Assembly: GCA_013368315.1 (NCBI GenBank)
Contig: JAACJM010000012.1
Span: 124,001 to 188,000, forward strand
DNA length: 64,000 nt
Origin: Tetrapyrgos nigripes
Taxonomy: Eukaryota; Basidiomycota; Agaricomycetes; Agaricales; Campanellaceae
Reading direction: 5' to 3'
The position numbers and the translations under genes are program-made. Below the pieces are notes generated by a model. The model did not search any database. It was not told the DNA's origin and saw nothing but the letters and a program-made list of their open reading frames with translations. Each line of letters opens with the position of its first letter. Positions within the stretch are counted from its first letter, which is position 1. Below are positions 1 through 12,754 of this stretch, piece after piece.

Positions 1-126
1 TGACTGGAAGCAGCAATTGCTGCGGCTGCAGACACCAGCAGCAGGGCAAGCCTCTGCAGCATATTGTCGGGGAGGTGGGAGAGAGAGTATACGTGTAATG
101 CTTACCTGATTTGGCAATCCATCCAT
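1..126 (-). CDS. Partial gene, signal-peptide-like N-terminus (cut by window start)
   Basis: Only the 5' end is present. Read on the minus strand, an ATG at 62 gives MLQRLALLLVSAAAAIAASS, which looks like a secretory signal peptide: short basic start, Leu/Ala-rich core, small residues at the end. A second model is equally open. An ATG at 126 starts the short exon MDGLPNQ, which ends in CAG followed by a good GTAAGC donor. A pyrimidine-rich stretch and CTGCAG acceptor then join it in frame to RLALLLVSAAAA. In that model the ATG at 62 lies inside the intron. Either way the hydrophobic segment is kept. The mature protein lies outside the window, so no function can be assigned. The stretch from 127 to 252 is its upstream region and also the 3' end of the SIN3 unit. 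Confidence 0.55.
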   Translation of the reverse strand, partial: MDGLPNQVSITRILSLPPPRQYAAEACPAAGVCSRSNCCFQS

Positions 127-252
127 CCTGAGACTTTGAATTCGAATGCGATTACAACAAAAACTATGTACGACGATATAAATATAAAATAACAGCAACA
201 TGAGAACCAGAACTGCAAAGCAAAAAGTATGTACAGATACCCAAATTCCACA

Positions 253-3200
253 TCACCTCACTTTACTCTTCTCGAGCCACTGCCACCGTAGGGCATCTCT
301 GGCTTCAAGTCGAGAAAGAGTCTGCTTCAAAGAATCCGGATTCCCAACAGCGCACAAGTAATCTTCCGTATGAGAAACAAAAAAGAGCCTGTAAGTCCGC
401 ACACAAATCTTGATTTCCAAGCCGTCTGCACCAGTAACATCAGGCTGCGGAAGTGTACTATCCGAAATAGATCGGCGCAAATTTCTGAGAAAAACGTTAC
501 TGACAATATCCAAACACTGATCAACGACACTCACCTGCGAAGGAACGGAGTGTTGACCTTGGCTTGTGGAACACCAGTAGTACACTCATTCTTGGGGGAA
601 CCGGTTAGCACAAGAGAGGCATAGACGCTTGAACGGCTTACAGATACATAGGAATCGATATAAGACTGCCAACGACCAGTCAGTACTTCTGCGTCATTAA
701 AGCTAGAATCATCTTTGCCGAGCAGCTGGACGGTCATGGTCTTGTATTCGGAAAGCTGGGAAGTCATGAGAGCGATTTCATGCACAGAACTCGGAAAAAT
801 ACATACCCAATCGATTCGGAACAAGTTCTCGTCTGGGCCAAGTACTTTTTCTGCATTTCTCCGACTATTGATTTGATCTTGAGTGGTCAAAGAAGAGATG
901 GGACGGTCTCGTTTGAGTGCCTCCAGGAGATCCTGACTCTTCGAGTCGGCGATGACGTTCTGAACCTATGTGGAAAACAGTTCAAAAACGTCGAAAAAGA
1001 GAGACATGTCGAAGACAAACCTGCTTGATGATGGCAGCAATTAACTTATCAACAGTGAAAATCTTGTAGGCGTTCTGTTAAAAAATCAGATTAAGGAGAA
1101 GACTGACGAATTGTAAATAGCAGACCTTGATGCCGAACATAGATCTCATTTGGTCTTCAAACACCGACTGCTCGATCTCGTTATCGAAAAGACGCTCACA
1201 CGATTCTAGCAAGAGTTCGTAATAGTGTGCAGCAGTTGCCCTTCGTTCATCGATATTTGCGAATCTGGGAGGAGGGTCGCCATTCTTGACAGTGGCAGCG
1301 ACCAGATTTACGGCACGATTCTCCGGTTCTCCAGCAAGCTTCTGCGAATAATTCTTGAAAAGACCAAGACGCGAATAAAATACCTGTGAAACAAGCATGT
1401 TTTTAGTGTAACTTGAAGAAAATGAAGAGAATGACCTACCTCAAGTAATCGAAGGAGAACATAGAAAGAGGTATTTGCAAAAAAGGTGCTCTGTTTGGCG
1501 GCTCTTCTGTTGCTGGAGCTCTCTGCAATCTGTTCATCGTCCATTGGAGCTGGAGAAGCCAACCGTGAGACGGAAGGAGTAGCGGCTTCCTGTGCCCTTG
1601 TTTTCCTACTTGATTTCGCCTGCTCGCTCTTCAACAATTTCTTACGAAGATCGCCACCAGATAAGGCTGGGACAGCATTCTTGCGACCCCTACCACTCGA
1701 TTTAGAAGAGCCGGCTACGTTGCTACCTTCTGCGTCGTCGGCCACACTCGCCCCATCATCACTCAAGTCGGTGTCAGCACCGTCCGTAGGTACCTGGAAA
1801 GCCATATTGAAGGCTACAGGATCGAGCATGAAGAACAAGGGGACGAAAGACCGAAGAAAAGTTTCAATGCGCTTCTTTTCAACTGTAGTATTGGTCTGCC
1901 CTTGCATTCTATCCAGGAAGGAAAACGTCAACTTCAAGGTATCCTGCAGCACTGCAACATCATCCACAACAAATTCGAGTTGATGCCGGGGCCTCGTGCG
2001 AGCAAATAACGGATCGATCAATGAAGCACGCTTAGCCATTTGCTCTTCTCGAGAAGCTTCGATCTGGTTGACGAATGCCTTGGCGGTGATAGCTTTCTTG
2101 TCGGCTGTCTTGAAGGTGATGCTTTGGTGGTCGAGACTTTTTGCATAGTTCCGTGCATCTACTTCACGCCACACTTTGTTCCATTCCCTCTGAGCTCGCT
2201 TCCACTCCTCCTCCTTCTGCTTCAGACGTTGCAGCACTATGGGAATGGCATTGGCGGGTGAATCCTGCATCGCTTGAATGACTTCCAGCCCCGCTTCCCT
2301 CCCGTAAATCTTCTTGATGACTCTCTGATGAATTGCTTTGGCTGATCCACCCAAGTTGGGCTTGAGTTTGAAGCCATTGCGCTCTTCGGGTAAAAGTTGG
2401 GCTATCTTGTTGTTAATGGGTTCGAGAATGGCAATGGTGCGGACGATAGCCTCGATATGGAAGTCATATTCATGTCGTTCTTCTTCACTACGATGAAGGG
2501 CTTCCTCGTAGATGTTTTTCTTGTTTACACTGAATCCTGTGTCCTCGGAACCCCAAGATGGATGTGAGACCCATTCATCATTGAGAACAGAACGGCACAT
2601 GTCATCTCGACCTGAGCAAGACATATTCATCTCCTGAGGAGAAATCAGAGACTAAGTCAAACGAACAAAAGGAGACGCACATGGGCGGGGAGCTTTCTAT
2701 AACTCCCGTACTTGAGGTTCATATCCACTCGGCCAGGTGTACCCTTGTATTGTTGAGTGTCGTCGTTGTGGATGCCCTCCACGATCACTGGCTTTGTCCA
2801 TCCACCCTTCACACCATGCCCTCCAGCAGCGGATCCCTCTAACTCGTGTTCCATCAACCAGCTTTCCCGCTCTTTCCTTTCATCCCATCCTAAGATAGTT
2901 TTGAATTGACGCATCAATTCGCCATCTCCTCCCAGGAAATTCCGACTCTCTTTGACAAGCCTTGCGGTATCGATGTAGCCTTGTGTAAACAAGTTCACGA
3001 CTTTGAGAAACTCGTTGTAAGTCTCGCGGCTATCAAGAGCACGCTTGACTCGGTCAAAGAACTGTGTATCATCTATAGTGGCAGATGCTGTTGGAGCACC
3101 AGCTCGCGAGGTTGAAGGGATGGATGGGATTTGTTGATGTAAGGGAGCACCTGGAACCTGGTTGGTTCGTGAAGAAGAAGCGACATTGGGACCACGACCG

Positions 3201-4762
3201 GGAGTTTCCTGCTTAGATCGCTTTGCCTGGACTGAAGTTAGCGCTTAAGACTAGATACAAGCGCTCGAAAGCTTGCCTTGCTATTCGGAATAGCTTTTGA
3301 GGTAGATGACACTGCCTCCCTTTCTCTTTCCTTGTCTTTCTCCCGCGAAATCTCCTTTTCCCGTTCCTTGTCTCTTTCCCTTTCTCGCTCGCGGTCACGC
3401 TCTTTGTCTTTATCGCCTGCTTTTCGTTTTTTCTTCTGCGGTAGAGATGCATTCATGGAGGATGCAACAGCATCTAGCTTCCGCTTTCCCTTTGATTCTG
3501 AGGCTGAAGGTGTACCGGCTTTGTGATGTCTGCCATGTTCTTTCTCCTCCGCATAAGCGTGGTCGTCAAGGAGGGACTGGTTTTTGTCGGGCATGAAGAT
3601 TCTGAAATCAGCACGGAGATCAGGAGCATCCTTAAATAATCTTCCGACTTGTTTAGAGACTTCTTCCTGCGGTTTCCAAAGAACAAAGGAAGAATGTGTG
3701 AATAGAGGTGAAGAAGGAGAAGAATTGCACGTACCTCATCGATGGTGTCAGGTTTATGATGGTACCGTGATAAGATGTCCAAAAACTGCCTGTATGTTTC
3801 GGGATCACACCGTTGCTTAATTTTCTGAACATATGCCACGGCAGGTTCCATGGCTTGCGTGGGCTGACCATGCAGCAACACGGCGGCATCTAGTGTGGAG
3901 GTGTGACCTGACGGACCCACGTTTTGGTCCTTCGCTAAGGAAATATATAAGAAGGCTGCAAAGCAAAAGAAAATGCAACTGTAGTCGTACCATTGCTAGG
4001 TGTATCGTCAGAGGTCGCCCAGAAAATCTCCCCTTTGCTGCGGTCCTCGTCTGTGGTATGTATCGTAGTTCCTCTCGGGGTCGTGACGGTGATTTGACTG
4101 GCATCAACGGAGCATTCAATGCGATATCCTGCCGGAAGAAATGTGTTGAAGCCTTGGATGAGACTCGGGTGTCCGCTAAAGAGTTGGGACACGCGCTTAA
4201 TGACTCCAGGCGTGTCAATCCTACAAAGGCGTTGAACTTCTAGTGAAAGACGGTATATAGACAGGTACACGCACTGTTGACTCTTGAACTCCTTCATAAT
4301 ATCCAAAAAGTGGTTGTACACGTCAGGTCGGTCATGAAATTTGTTCTTGACAGCGTCGAGATAACTGAGAGCGTCGGTGACATTCAAAGGACGGTCCAAT
4401 GACTGGATTTGAGACTCTCCATTCATGGCAGGGGGTTTTGACGAAGAAGAGGAGAGCTGTTGTGGATGGTCCTCGACAGGTTGTGTAGTCTTCAAGAGTA
4501 ACCCCTGCATAGAGGCTGAACGCTCTGACACGGGTGTAAGTGGTCTATCAGCTGATCCGTTTAGAGTTCTCGTAGCAACATCTTTCATTTCCACGTCTTC
4601 TTCTGGAGCCTTCTTCTCGGATAAATGGAGGGGGTTGTTTGTGGTTTTGGATTCCTTGGAATTGGTGATGTCGCCGGTCGGGGGGAGCGAGGAGGATACG
4701 ACCAAGGAGACACTTTGCTCCTTTGTCGCTGTCATGTTCATGGTCTCGTCATCGTCAGGCAT
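253..4762 (-). CDS. SIN3: SIN3 transcriptional corepressor scaffold
   Basis: Scaffold of the Sin3-Rpd3 histone deacetylase complex, acting in the nucleus. About 1,300 residues over about nine exons. In order: a Ser/Thr-rich N-terminus from [14 protein letters not shown]1 ([17 protein letters not shown]...[12 protein letters not shown], near 4410-4260, continuing to 4090); PAH2 ([20 protein letters not shown], near 3850-3600); a Lys/Arg/Glu low-complexity linker (3300-3450); PAH3 ([18 protein letters not shown] and following, near 3080-2700). Next comes the Sin3 histone deacetylase-interacting region ([20 protein letters not shown], about 2630-2000), then the C-terminal Sin3a_C region. The start at 4762 is the first ATG that fits the family; the frame is open upstream to 4825 but contains no closer ATG. 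The stop is at 253. Antisense reading frames over the Arg/Glu linker are low-complexity shadows. The family call is firm; exact exon edges near 3950-4250 and 890-1080 are approximate. Confidence 0.93.
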
Positions 4763-4900
4763 GGCGAGCAGAGGTGGTTGTCGGTGAACGATGACGGAAC
4801 GAAGAAAAACAAAGCAAAGTAGCAATCACGAGCTCGATCGACGACACGGCCCGGTAAGTCCGGTCTAACTACGTTCTACAAATCTACACTGATCTAGTAT

Positions 4901-7900
4901 CTACACTTTCAGCGCTTTCGGAGCCTTGTACAATCTCAAGAACAGGGAGCTACAAATCACAGACACAGAACTACATAGAGTGAGTACTTTTTCAGTGCAG
5001 AAACGCTGCAAACTTACGACAAAGCCATGGCCAGAGAGGCCCAAACAGGATCAAGTCGCGTGTGTCCAGCCGGATAGATTACGCCTGCTGCGATTGGAAG
5101 AGCCGCTGTATTGTACATAGCAGCCCAAATCTACCCCAAAGCGTTCAGTTTCTGAGTATTGATATCGTAGTGCGTGGAACTGAACCTACAAAATTAAACC
5201 TGACTCTTCTAATAACAGTTTTGGACAGATCAATGAGAGTCATCAAGCTGGAGAGTTCTGAGGAAAGCAGGATGAAGCTAGCACTGGAGATAGCCACGTC
5301 GCTCCCCGAGCCGATTGCAATACCAACATCCGCAACAGTCAAAGCCTAAGCAGTTCCACCATAAATCATTCGTCAAAATCAGTGAACGCGACCACTTACA
5401 GGGGCGTCATTTACGCCATCTCCCACCATGGCCACGACTGTACGGTCATGTTTGCGACCTCTCTTTAAGCTCTGTAATTGTTCAACCTTCTGTGCCTATG
5501 AAGACGATCAGCTTACACGGAAAAATAGGTAGCGCATGCCAATCACCTTCTCCTGTGGCATAACACCAGCAATGACATTGGAAGAAGGAATTCCTACCGC
5601 TCTTGCTACAGCCAAGGCCGTTTGCTGGGCGTCGCCAGAGATCATCCACACATCAATACCCTGCTTCTTCAACCACGAAACCACTGCAGTTGACTCTGGT
5701 CTGATCACGTCTGCAACCGCAAATGCGACGACCACATCGAATTTCCCGTTCTCGATTTTCGTGGCGACGAAGATCACACTCATCGCTCTAGACTTCCATT
5801 CGTCTGCTCTATTAGCCATCAAGCCACTAACCCTCACCCCGTTTTCCTGCATCCATACCTCGTTACCAATTATCATCGTGCAGGACCAGTCAGGAAATTC
5901 TGCCTTCAAACCTCTTCCAGCCACCTCTTCAAAAGAGGAACCTTTGGTGACACGGGCACTATTATCTATGCAATACTTCCGAATAGCTGAGGCTAGCGGG
6001 TGTGAACTCGTACCCTCCATCTCGTTGACCATACCAAGAATAGCTTGCTTGTCCAATCGACCAATCACAAACTCAGATTCCGCCACCCGTAACTCGCCTG
6101 CAGTCAGTGTCCCCGTCTTGTCGAACACGACGAGGTCCAGCTGGGAGGCCTCCTATTCTATCATTCAGCACCATGCTGACGTGAAACAACCATCTTTCTT
6201 ACCTGGAATGCTTCGCCACCTCCACGAACCAGAATACCAAACTTGGCCGCTAGTCCAGAACCTACTAGCAGGGCCGTCGGTGCTGCCAGGCCAATTCCAC
6301 AGGGGCACGCAATTACAAATACAGCTATGGCGAATTCAAGTGACCACACCGCTGGAAGGGTAGGTTAGTTAAATTGATATTGTTTAGAGTCTAAGAACTT
6401 ACGCCAGCCTCCGACAGAAGAGTCCAAATAATCTGCGGGGAGACTACCCGTCAATCCTAAAGACAGCCATATGACCCATGTTGAAATGGCCAGCAATGTC
6501 ACGACAGGCACAAAGTATCCAGTTACGACATCTGCAATTCGTTCCATAGGTGCTCTTCGCATTTGTCCTTCTCGGACGATCTTCATGATATTGTCAAGCC
6601 TAGAATATTGTTACCATGGGCACAGAACACGTCGCTATCTCATCCCGACTTACATTGTATGCCCTCCAATCTCGTTTATGCGAATGTGAACGACCTCTCC
6701 GCGATTTATCGTCCCGAGAAAAACCTTATCTCCTGAATCCTTCTTGACCGGCCTTGACTCACCAGTCAATGAGCTCTCGTCAAACAAGCCGTGTTCCCCG
6801 GAAACAATCGTTCCATCTGCAGGCGGAGTGGATCCGTGCTGTACGCGGACAATATCGCCAACCTCGAGGAGTTCAACAGGGATTTTCTCGACAGTCCAGC
6901 CCGAAGCCGATGATAAAGCAGCAGACTCGGATTCGGGGTCTGCTTTCTCCGTGTCTTTCTCCGAGTTCGTGGGTACATCAAAGCTAGTTTGTCGGGAAGA
7001 TGGTGCATAGAGAAGAGCTTCTGCAGGCCGAAGCGAGGCGAGAGCGCTGATGGCGTCAGCGGTACGTGCTTTACTGTAAGATTCGAGAAATCTGCCTGAA
7101 TATTCATTAGCTTTGTAATGAAATTGTAGATGCCGAAATAGAGGCTCACCAGCAAGCAAAAACATAGTCAGGAGGACGACAGAGTCAAAATAGGTCAATA
7201 CATCTCCCATGCCATTGACTGACGGTGTTTCAGCTGCTGCAAGACCGAGCAAAGCCACCGATGAGAAATACGCAACGGAAACTCCAGCGGATATCAGGAG
7301 GTTCATGCTTCCAAAGCGAGTGAAACGTTTGAAGATGGGGACAGTGCTTCCTTTGCGCCAGAGTGCGTGTATCTCTTTGATACTTCTACGATGGAAGACG
7401 CTTGCACTGTAGAACATGACTGGGGTGGCAAGGAATAAAAGAGCCCATTGGGTTCTTGAGACATTACCGGCCCACATCGGCTGCATGAGGTATGCTTTGG
7501 TTGGGTTGCCGTCTGGGACGAGGGACATGTAGACGATGCCAATGATGAAGGTCGGGATGGCGACGATGAAAGTGAAGGCTAGACGGAAGAGATAGTCGCG
7601 TTGTTCTCGCAGTTGGATCTTTCGGGATCTCTCCTCAAGAGAGGGAGGGTGATAGATTTCAACTTGCAGCTCGGGGCAGCCGGAGCGTATCGCATGAAGA
7701 ATGTTGCGGATAGTGAATGAAGGAGGATCTGGCTGATAGGTCAATGTAAAGATGGAATCCTCAGGGTAGTGCAACGGCTTGGTAATATTGATTCTCGACT
7801 CGAATTGCTTCAAGGAGGAAAGGACCTTGTCTGGGCAATGCCTATAAACAATACCTGTGAGTGCTCAAAATAGCTACGGAAAAAAAGAATCACACCTGCA

Positions 7901-8594
7901 GAACATCCCGGAAACCCGCAAAGAGACGTTGCGAAGGTTCTCCGAGGTCTCCACATCAGTGTAGAGAGGCTTGATCTCGATGACTGAAGCCTCAAAGCCA
8001 CAATCTTCAACTGCCTCTGTGATTTGGGAAACAAGGTCCTCGTGCTCAATGATGGCGCACGCAGAGTTGTCCAATACACTGACGGCTACCCGAGAAACTC
8101 CCGGAATATTGTTGAGGGCATTCATAACGGAATTACTACATGCTGAGCATGTCATCCCACCAACGGACAAAGAAAGAATGAACGGAGTGGGTTTTTTATC
8201 GGAGGATTCATGCGAAAACGAGGAGTCTTCGGAAGGTCGACCACCGAGGCCTTGTTGACAGAGGGTGCATTGCTGAAGATGCAAAGACGCAGCATGGGAC
8301 ATTATGCTCGAGTCTGACTCGGAGTCCGATACGACGTCGAACCCTGCATCGAGGATGGCGTCACGTATGGTGTCAAGAGATAAAGCAGCCGAGTGGTAGA
8401 TCTTCACAGACTGCAGCACTATGGACACCTCAGTAGCGTGGGGGGCTGGTTTGAGGCATGACAGAGTGTCTTCGATGGTTTTGACGCAACTGCGCCAGGG
8501 TAAGCGTTGGGGAATTCAAAAGCAGAGACACTTACCTGCTGCAGTGCAGGTTGGAAATGTGTATGACCGAGACGCGATCGCCGAGCTTGGACAT
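4901..8594 (-). CDS. CCC2: Copper-transporting P1B-type ATPase (Ccc2/ATP7 family)
   Basis: Pumps Cu(I) into the late secretory pathway to metallate copper enzymes. About 1,050 residues, about nine exons. Three N-terminal metal-binding domains are visible: NLHCSSC (its CxxC split by an intron at about 8525-8470), GMTCSAC, and MFCRHC (also split by an intron, near 7900-7845). Membrane helices follow ([20 protein letters not shown] and others). The actuator TGES motif is in [12 protein letters not shown], the copper-site CPC in [16 protein letters not shown], the phosphorylation site in DKTGTLTAG, the HP motif in SSHPLA, and the hinge in [10 protein letters not shown]. The C-terminus after an intron reads [20 protein letters not shown] and ends [10 protein letters not shown]. 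The start [20 protein letters not shown] at 8594 puts the first domain at the very N-terminus. It is divergent from VIP1 with 272 bp between the starts, and I see no convincing copper-responsive element there. Confidence 0.95.
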
Positions 8595-8866
8595 CGCAGA
8601 TGGATAACGGTGGTATGACTGGCGAGAAGCATAGCTAGGACGCTTTATAGGAGAACTAGACGAAGCAATGTGCGACATATTATGTGTACGACAAAAGACC
8701 GAAGATCCAGGAAGTCATAAAAGCATTTCTTATACATAGCAGCCCTTACGTAGCGAGTCATTTGTGCCCCTCAATAGATTCAATTCAATTTCATCCAAAA
8801 AATGGCTCACTGCTTACTAAAGCCAAGTCTTTTTTGACTTGTCATCAACTTGCCATCTACATACGA

Positions 8867-11800
8867 ATGTGGGAGCGACATACTCACAGGCTCTCCAATC
8901 TCTTCCATAGCCCAGAACGTCCTGCTCGTTCCAGCTCAGTCCTGACCAGATCTGCCTCTCCATCTTCCGTAGGTTCACAGTCCCATTCCGACTTGGCAAC
9001 AACTCTCCAGGACCAGCATGTTCATCCCATCATTCTCGGTGTCTGTGCAATGGACGTCAAAGCTAGGTCGCGTGCCATGCGTGAAATCATAATTCGTCTG
9101 GTGGAAAGAGCGAAAGGCGCAATCGAAGTCAAGGTTTTCGGTGACAAGGTCATACTCGATGAAGGTACGTGTTTTTATACGATGCACATGTCCAACTAAC
9201 TTTAGAATCTGACATTGAAAACTTTCCAGACGTCGAAAACTGGCCTAGGTGTCACATCCTCATATCTTTCTTTTCAACTGATTTTCCTCTGGACAAGGCA
9301 ATCTCGTATGTCAAGCTCAGAAACCCTGTCTGCGTAAACGATCTTGCCCCACAGGCTCTCCTGTGGGACCGCCGTCTGGTTGCAGCTGTTCTGGATCATC
9401 TCAAAGTGCCGACACCGATTCGTCTAGAGGTCTCGCGAGACGGTGGACCAAAAATTGACGATGAACTGAAAGATATCATGAAGGGGAAATTGGGCATCGA
9501 GCTTGGTGGTTATCAGGTCACCCCTGAAGTCTCTCTCCGAGAAGATGGGGATGCCATAATCATAGATGGGGAAGTTATGGAAAAGCCTTTCGTTGAGAAG
9601 CCTGTCAGTGGCGAGGACCACAACGTGTACATTTACTTCCGTGGTGGTGGAGGGCGGCGTTTGTTCAGAAAGGTACGATCTTCGTTCATCTTTTCTATTC
9701 TGCTGACCTAACTTTCTGTCATCTATCGCAGGTCGGAAACAAGTCCAGTGAACTCGATTCTACCCTTAACCATCCGAGGACTGACGGCTCCTACATCTAC
9801 GAGCAATTTATCGATGTCGACAACTCGGAAGACATTAAAGTTTATACGATTGGGAAGGAATACACTCATGCGGAAACACGCAAGTCTCCTGTCGTCGATG
9901 GTGTTGTTAGGCGGAACACGGAAGGCAAAGAAATACGGTAAGAATGTTTCCAACATCCGCTGCGTAAATTTGCTCAGGGGAGTCAAGGTTTATTACAAGA
10001 TTAACGGATGAAGAGAAAGCGTGGGCTGCAAGGATTTGTGAAGGGTTTGGGCAACGTGTTTGCGGATATGATATGCTTCGCTGTGAAGGTGGGAACAAGA
10101 GCCTGGTTATCGATGTCAATGGATGGAGTTTTGTCAAAGGAAACGACTCTTACTATGGTATGTTTTCATTTGACTCCTAAACGAGTTTACGTTTGAGCCC
10201 ATTCTGCTTAGACAGAGCCTCCGATATCCTGGTCTCATTTTGCATGCAAGCCACTACATCCCCTGGTCGTCCTCAGATTATCAGTGATGCCCCCACTGAG
10301 ATGCCGACATGGCTGCTCAAAGCCAATGTCACGGTGTACAGACATGCTGATCGTACTCCCAAACAAAAGTTGAAATTGTGCGTGCTTTCTTATGTGCTCG
10401 CTTCATGCTTCCTCATTATTTTTGGATCACAGTAACTTCCCGATTGAAGCTCCCTGGACCCAGCCTTTTGTAACTCTTCTCAATGGTGAAACTGAAGAGA
10501 TCATCCTTCGAGAAAAAGAACAGCTCAACAAGATTGCCATTGCCATTGAAGAGGCCAAGGCTCTAGGTGCAGACGGGGAGGAATTGAACAAATTGACGCA
10601 GTTGAACAACGCGTTGTTCAGCAAGATTAATTTGCCTGGAACCAAGGCTCAGCTGAAACCTGTCTATTCCAAGAAGCAAGCAGGACATGTCAGATCGCTC
10701 ACGAAGCTTACTTTGGTTTTCAAGTGGGGCGGAGAGGCAAGTGTTTTTTCCGTCCTATTCCCACATTACGCTGAATAACCCTTTCACCCAGTTTACCCAT
10801 GCTGCCCGGTATCAATCGAGAGATCTGGGAGAAAATATGAAAAAGGACATTTCGATCATGAGTAAGCTTTTTTTCTGCTCACTTTGCCATATTCTTACAA
10901 TTAGGAAGACAAGGAATGTTTGCAGAACGTCAGGGTAAGTCTACAAATTTGAAATCACTGTTGATTCATTTTTCTGACCATTTCCTCAGATCTTCACTTC
11001 GTCAGAGCGTCGAGTGATAGCCAGCGCTGAGATCTTTGCCGCGTCCTTGCTGGACACTCAAAGTTCAGCTTATTCCTCTGTTTCTGCCTCCAACGCTAGT
11101 TCGCACTCCTCGAGGTCTTCTACCGATGGGACGCAAACCAATGGCCGCAATAACGTGTTGAAGCAGACTAATCCCCAACCGGTGTCTCTCATTATTCGCA
11201 AGGACCTTTTGGATGATTCAAATGCGGCCAAAGACCTCATGGACGATGTGAAGAAACGTCTGAAGATCCTTCTGAGACCTGGAGAACCGGAAAAGAGACC
11301 CGACCTCACTTGGCCCAAGAGTATGAAAAAGGAGCCTGTCGAGGTGGTGAAAGTGAGTAATTATAAGTTGGGTTTGTAGATTCTTTCTAAATGCTCTGAT
11401 CTCCTATAGGAAGTCATAGAACTACTGAGCTCGTTCAGAGCTATCATGCGACACAATTATGAGGCCATGGATATTGAAAAGATCCAGGAACGCTGGTAAT
11501 GCGATTCCGCTCATTTGCGAAGTTTCCTTCACTTACCCTCGCAATAGGTGCTGTGGTGATGAGCCTTGGCTGTTCCGTGAACGATGGGAGAAACTGTTTG
11601 AAGATTTCTGCGATGTGGAACAAAAGAAATTTGACCCTTCTCGAGTAAGCACATACAATGTCGTGATTATAGCGTCTCTCAACTTCATCTTAGGTCTCAG
11701 AGTTGTATGATACCATCAAGTATTGTGCTCTACATCACCGCACATTCCTATTCTCCATTTTCAACGAGCGTCAAGATCCCCAGGAACCTCAAGACCGCAA

Positions 11801-12622
11801 GCTCCATGAGCTTTACGGCCGTGCAAAGGCTCTGTTCGATCTAGTCGCTCCCCAAGAATATGGCATAGAGCCGGAAGAGAAGTATGTTGCTCACTTCCCG
11901 ATTCCTGTTTGGTGTTAATATGGTCTTTTTTTTTTTTCATCGCACAGAGAGGAAATCGGTGTTTTGACTTCCCTTCCCCTGCTTCAAAACGTTGTTCGAG
12001 ACCTTGAGGCTGCTCGTAACAATGGCGAAAGTTCCTTGACATTATATTTCACCAAAGAGAGTCACATTCACACCCTGGTGAACCTCGTCCTGACCTCTGG
12101 GCTTCCCATCGCAAATAGACGTATTCCTGAACTAGATTACTGCGTAAGTGGTCTTCACAATTCCGTTGATCAGATATTGATGGTTGAGTTTTGGACCAGT
12201 CTCATATAACTTTTGAACTCTATGAAAGGAATCATGGACGCGGCAATTCTGACAAGGAATATTCTATCAAACTTTCGCTGAGTGAAGGGGCGCATTCTTC
12301 CAATGTTCTAGACTCCACGCTGGATGCTCGCCATTCTCTCAACGTGCAGCAACGAAGGTATGGTACTTTACTTTACGTTTGGATGTTCTTCTGACTTGCT
12401 TTTGCTCAGAAAATTGACACAACACTTGCCATATAGTCTCGTCATAGAGAAACTGTCCAAGCATTTCCACAGAATCACAGATGTACGTTAATGAACCATA
12501 TTTTAGTTCTGGATATCTCCTGACATCTCTCCTAGCCTGAAGAGGAGGCACCGTTTGAGACACTAGAAACCATTCCTCCTTCCGTCTCCGTAGACGACTA
12601 CAGTCCTTCCCCACTTCGATAA
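8867..12622 (+). CDS. VIP1: VIP1/PPIP5K inositol pyrophosphate kinase-phosphatase
   Basis: Bifunctional enzyme that makes and removes 1-position inositol pyrophosphates (InsP6 to 1-InsP7); Asp1 in fission yeast, Vip1 in budding yeast. About 1,000 residues, many short introns. The N-terminal ATP-grasp half begins after a Ser-rich leader at [19 protein letters not shown]. It continues through [40 protein letters not shown] and [20 protein letters not shown] to RLRRVQ-type sequence and [13 protein letters not shown]. The C-terminal histidine acid phosphatase half starts with the catalytic motif [11 protein letters not shown] (about 10,340). Later conserved pieces include VKWGGE-like [26 protein letters not shown] and YGIEPEEK. 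The start at 8867 (MWERHTHRL) is chosen because the reading frame upstream shows no family similarity; an in-frame ATG at 8684 is possible. The 3' end converges on the AKTIP-like gene. A T-run near 11930 lies in an intron. Confidence 0.94.
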
Positions 12623-12754
12623 TTATCCCATAATCCAGATGCTAGAATTTGGTACTGTACGATTATACTTAGGATGTTCATGGACCGTAAGACGCAATAT
12701 ACTACATATTCTCCTGTATTCTTATCCGTACCCATACGAAGTAATCCAATGGTA

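Noticed and set aside
3278..3526. Ser/Leu/Arg-repeat reading frame on the plus strand
   Set aside because: It is the antisense shadow of the Lys/Arg/Glu-rich linker of SIN3.
8240..8290. CTLC motif in the copper ATPase as a fourth metal-binding domain
   Set aside because: It lies in a Ser-rich linker without the surrounding ferredoxin-like fold residues.
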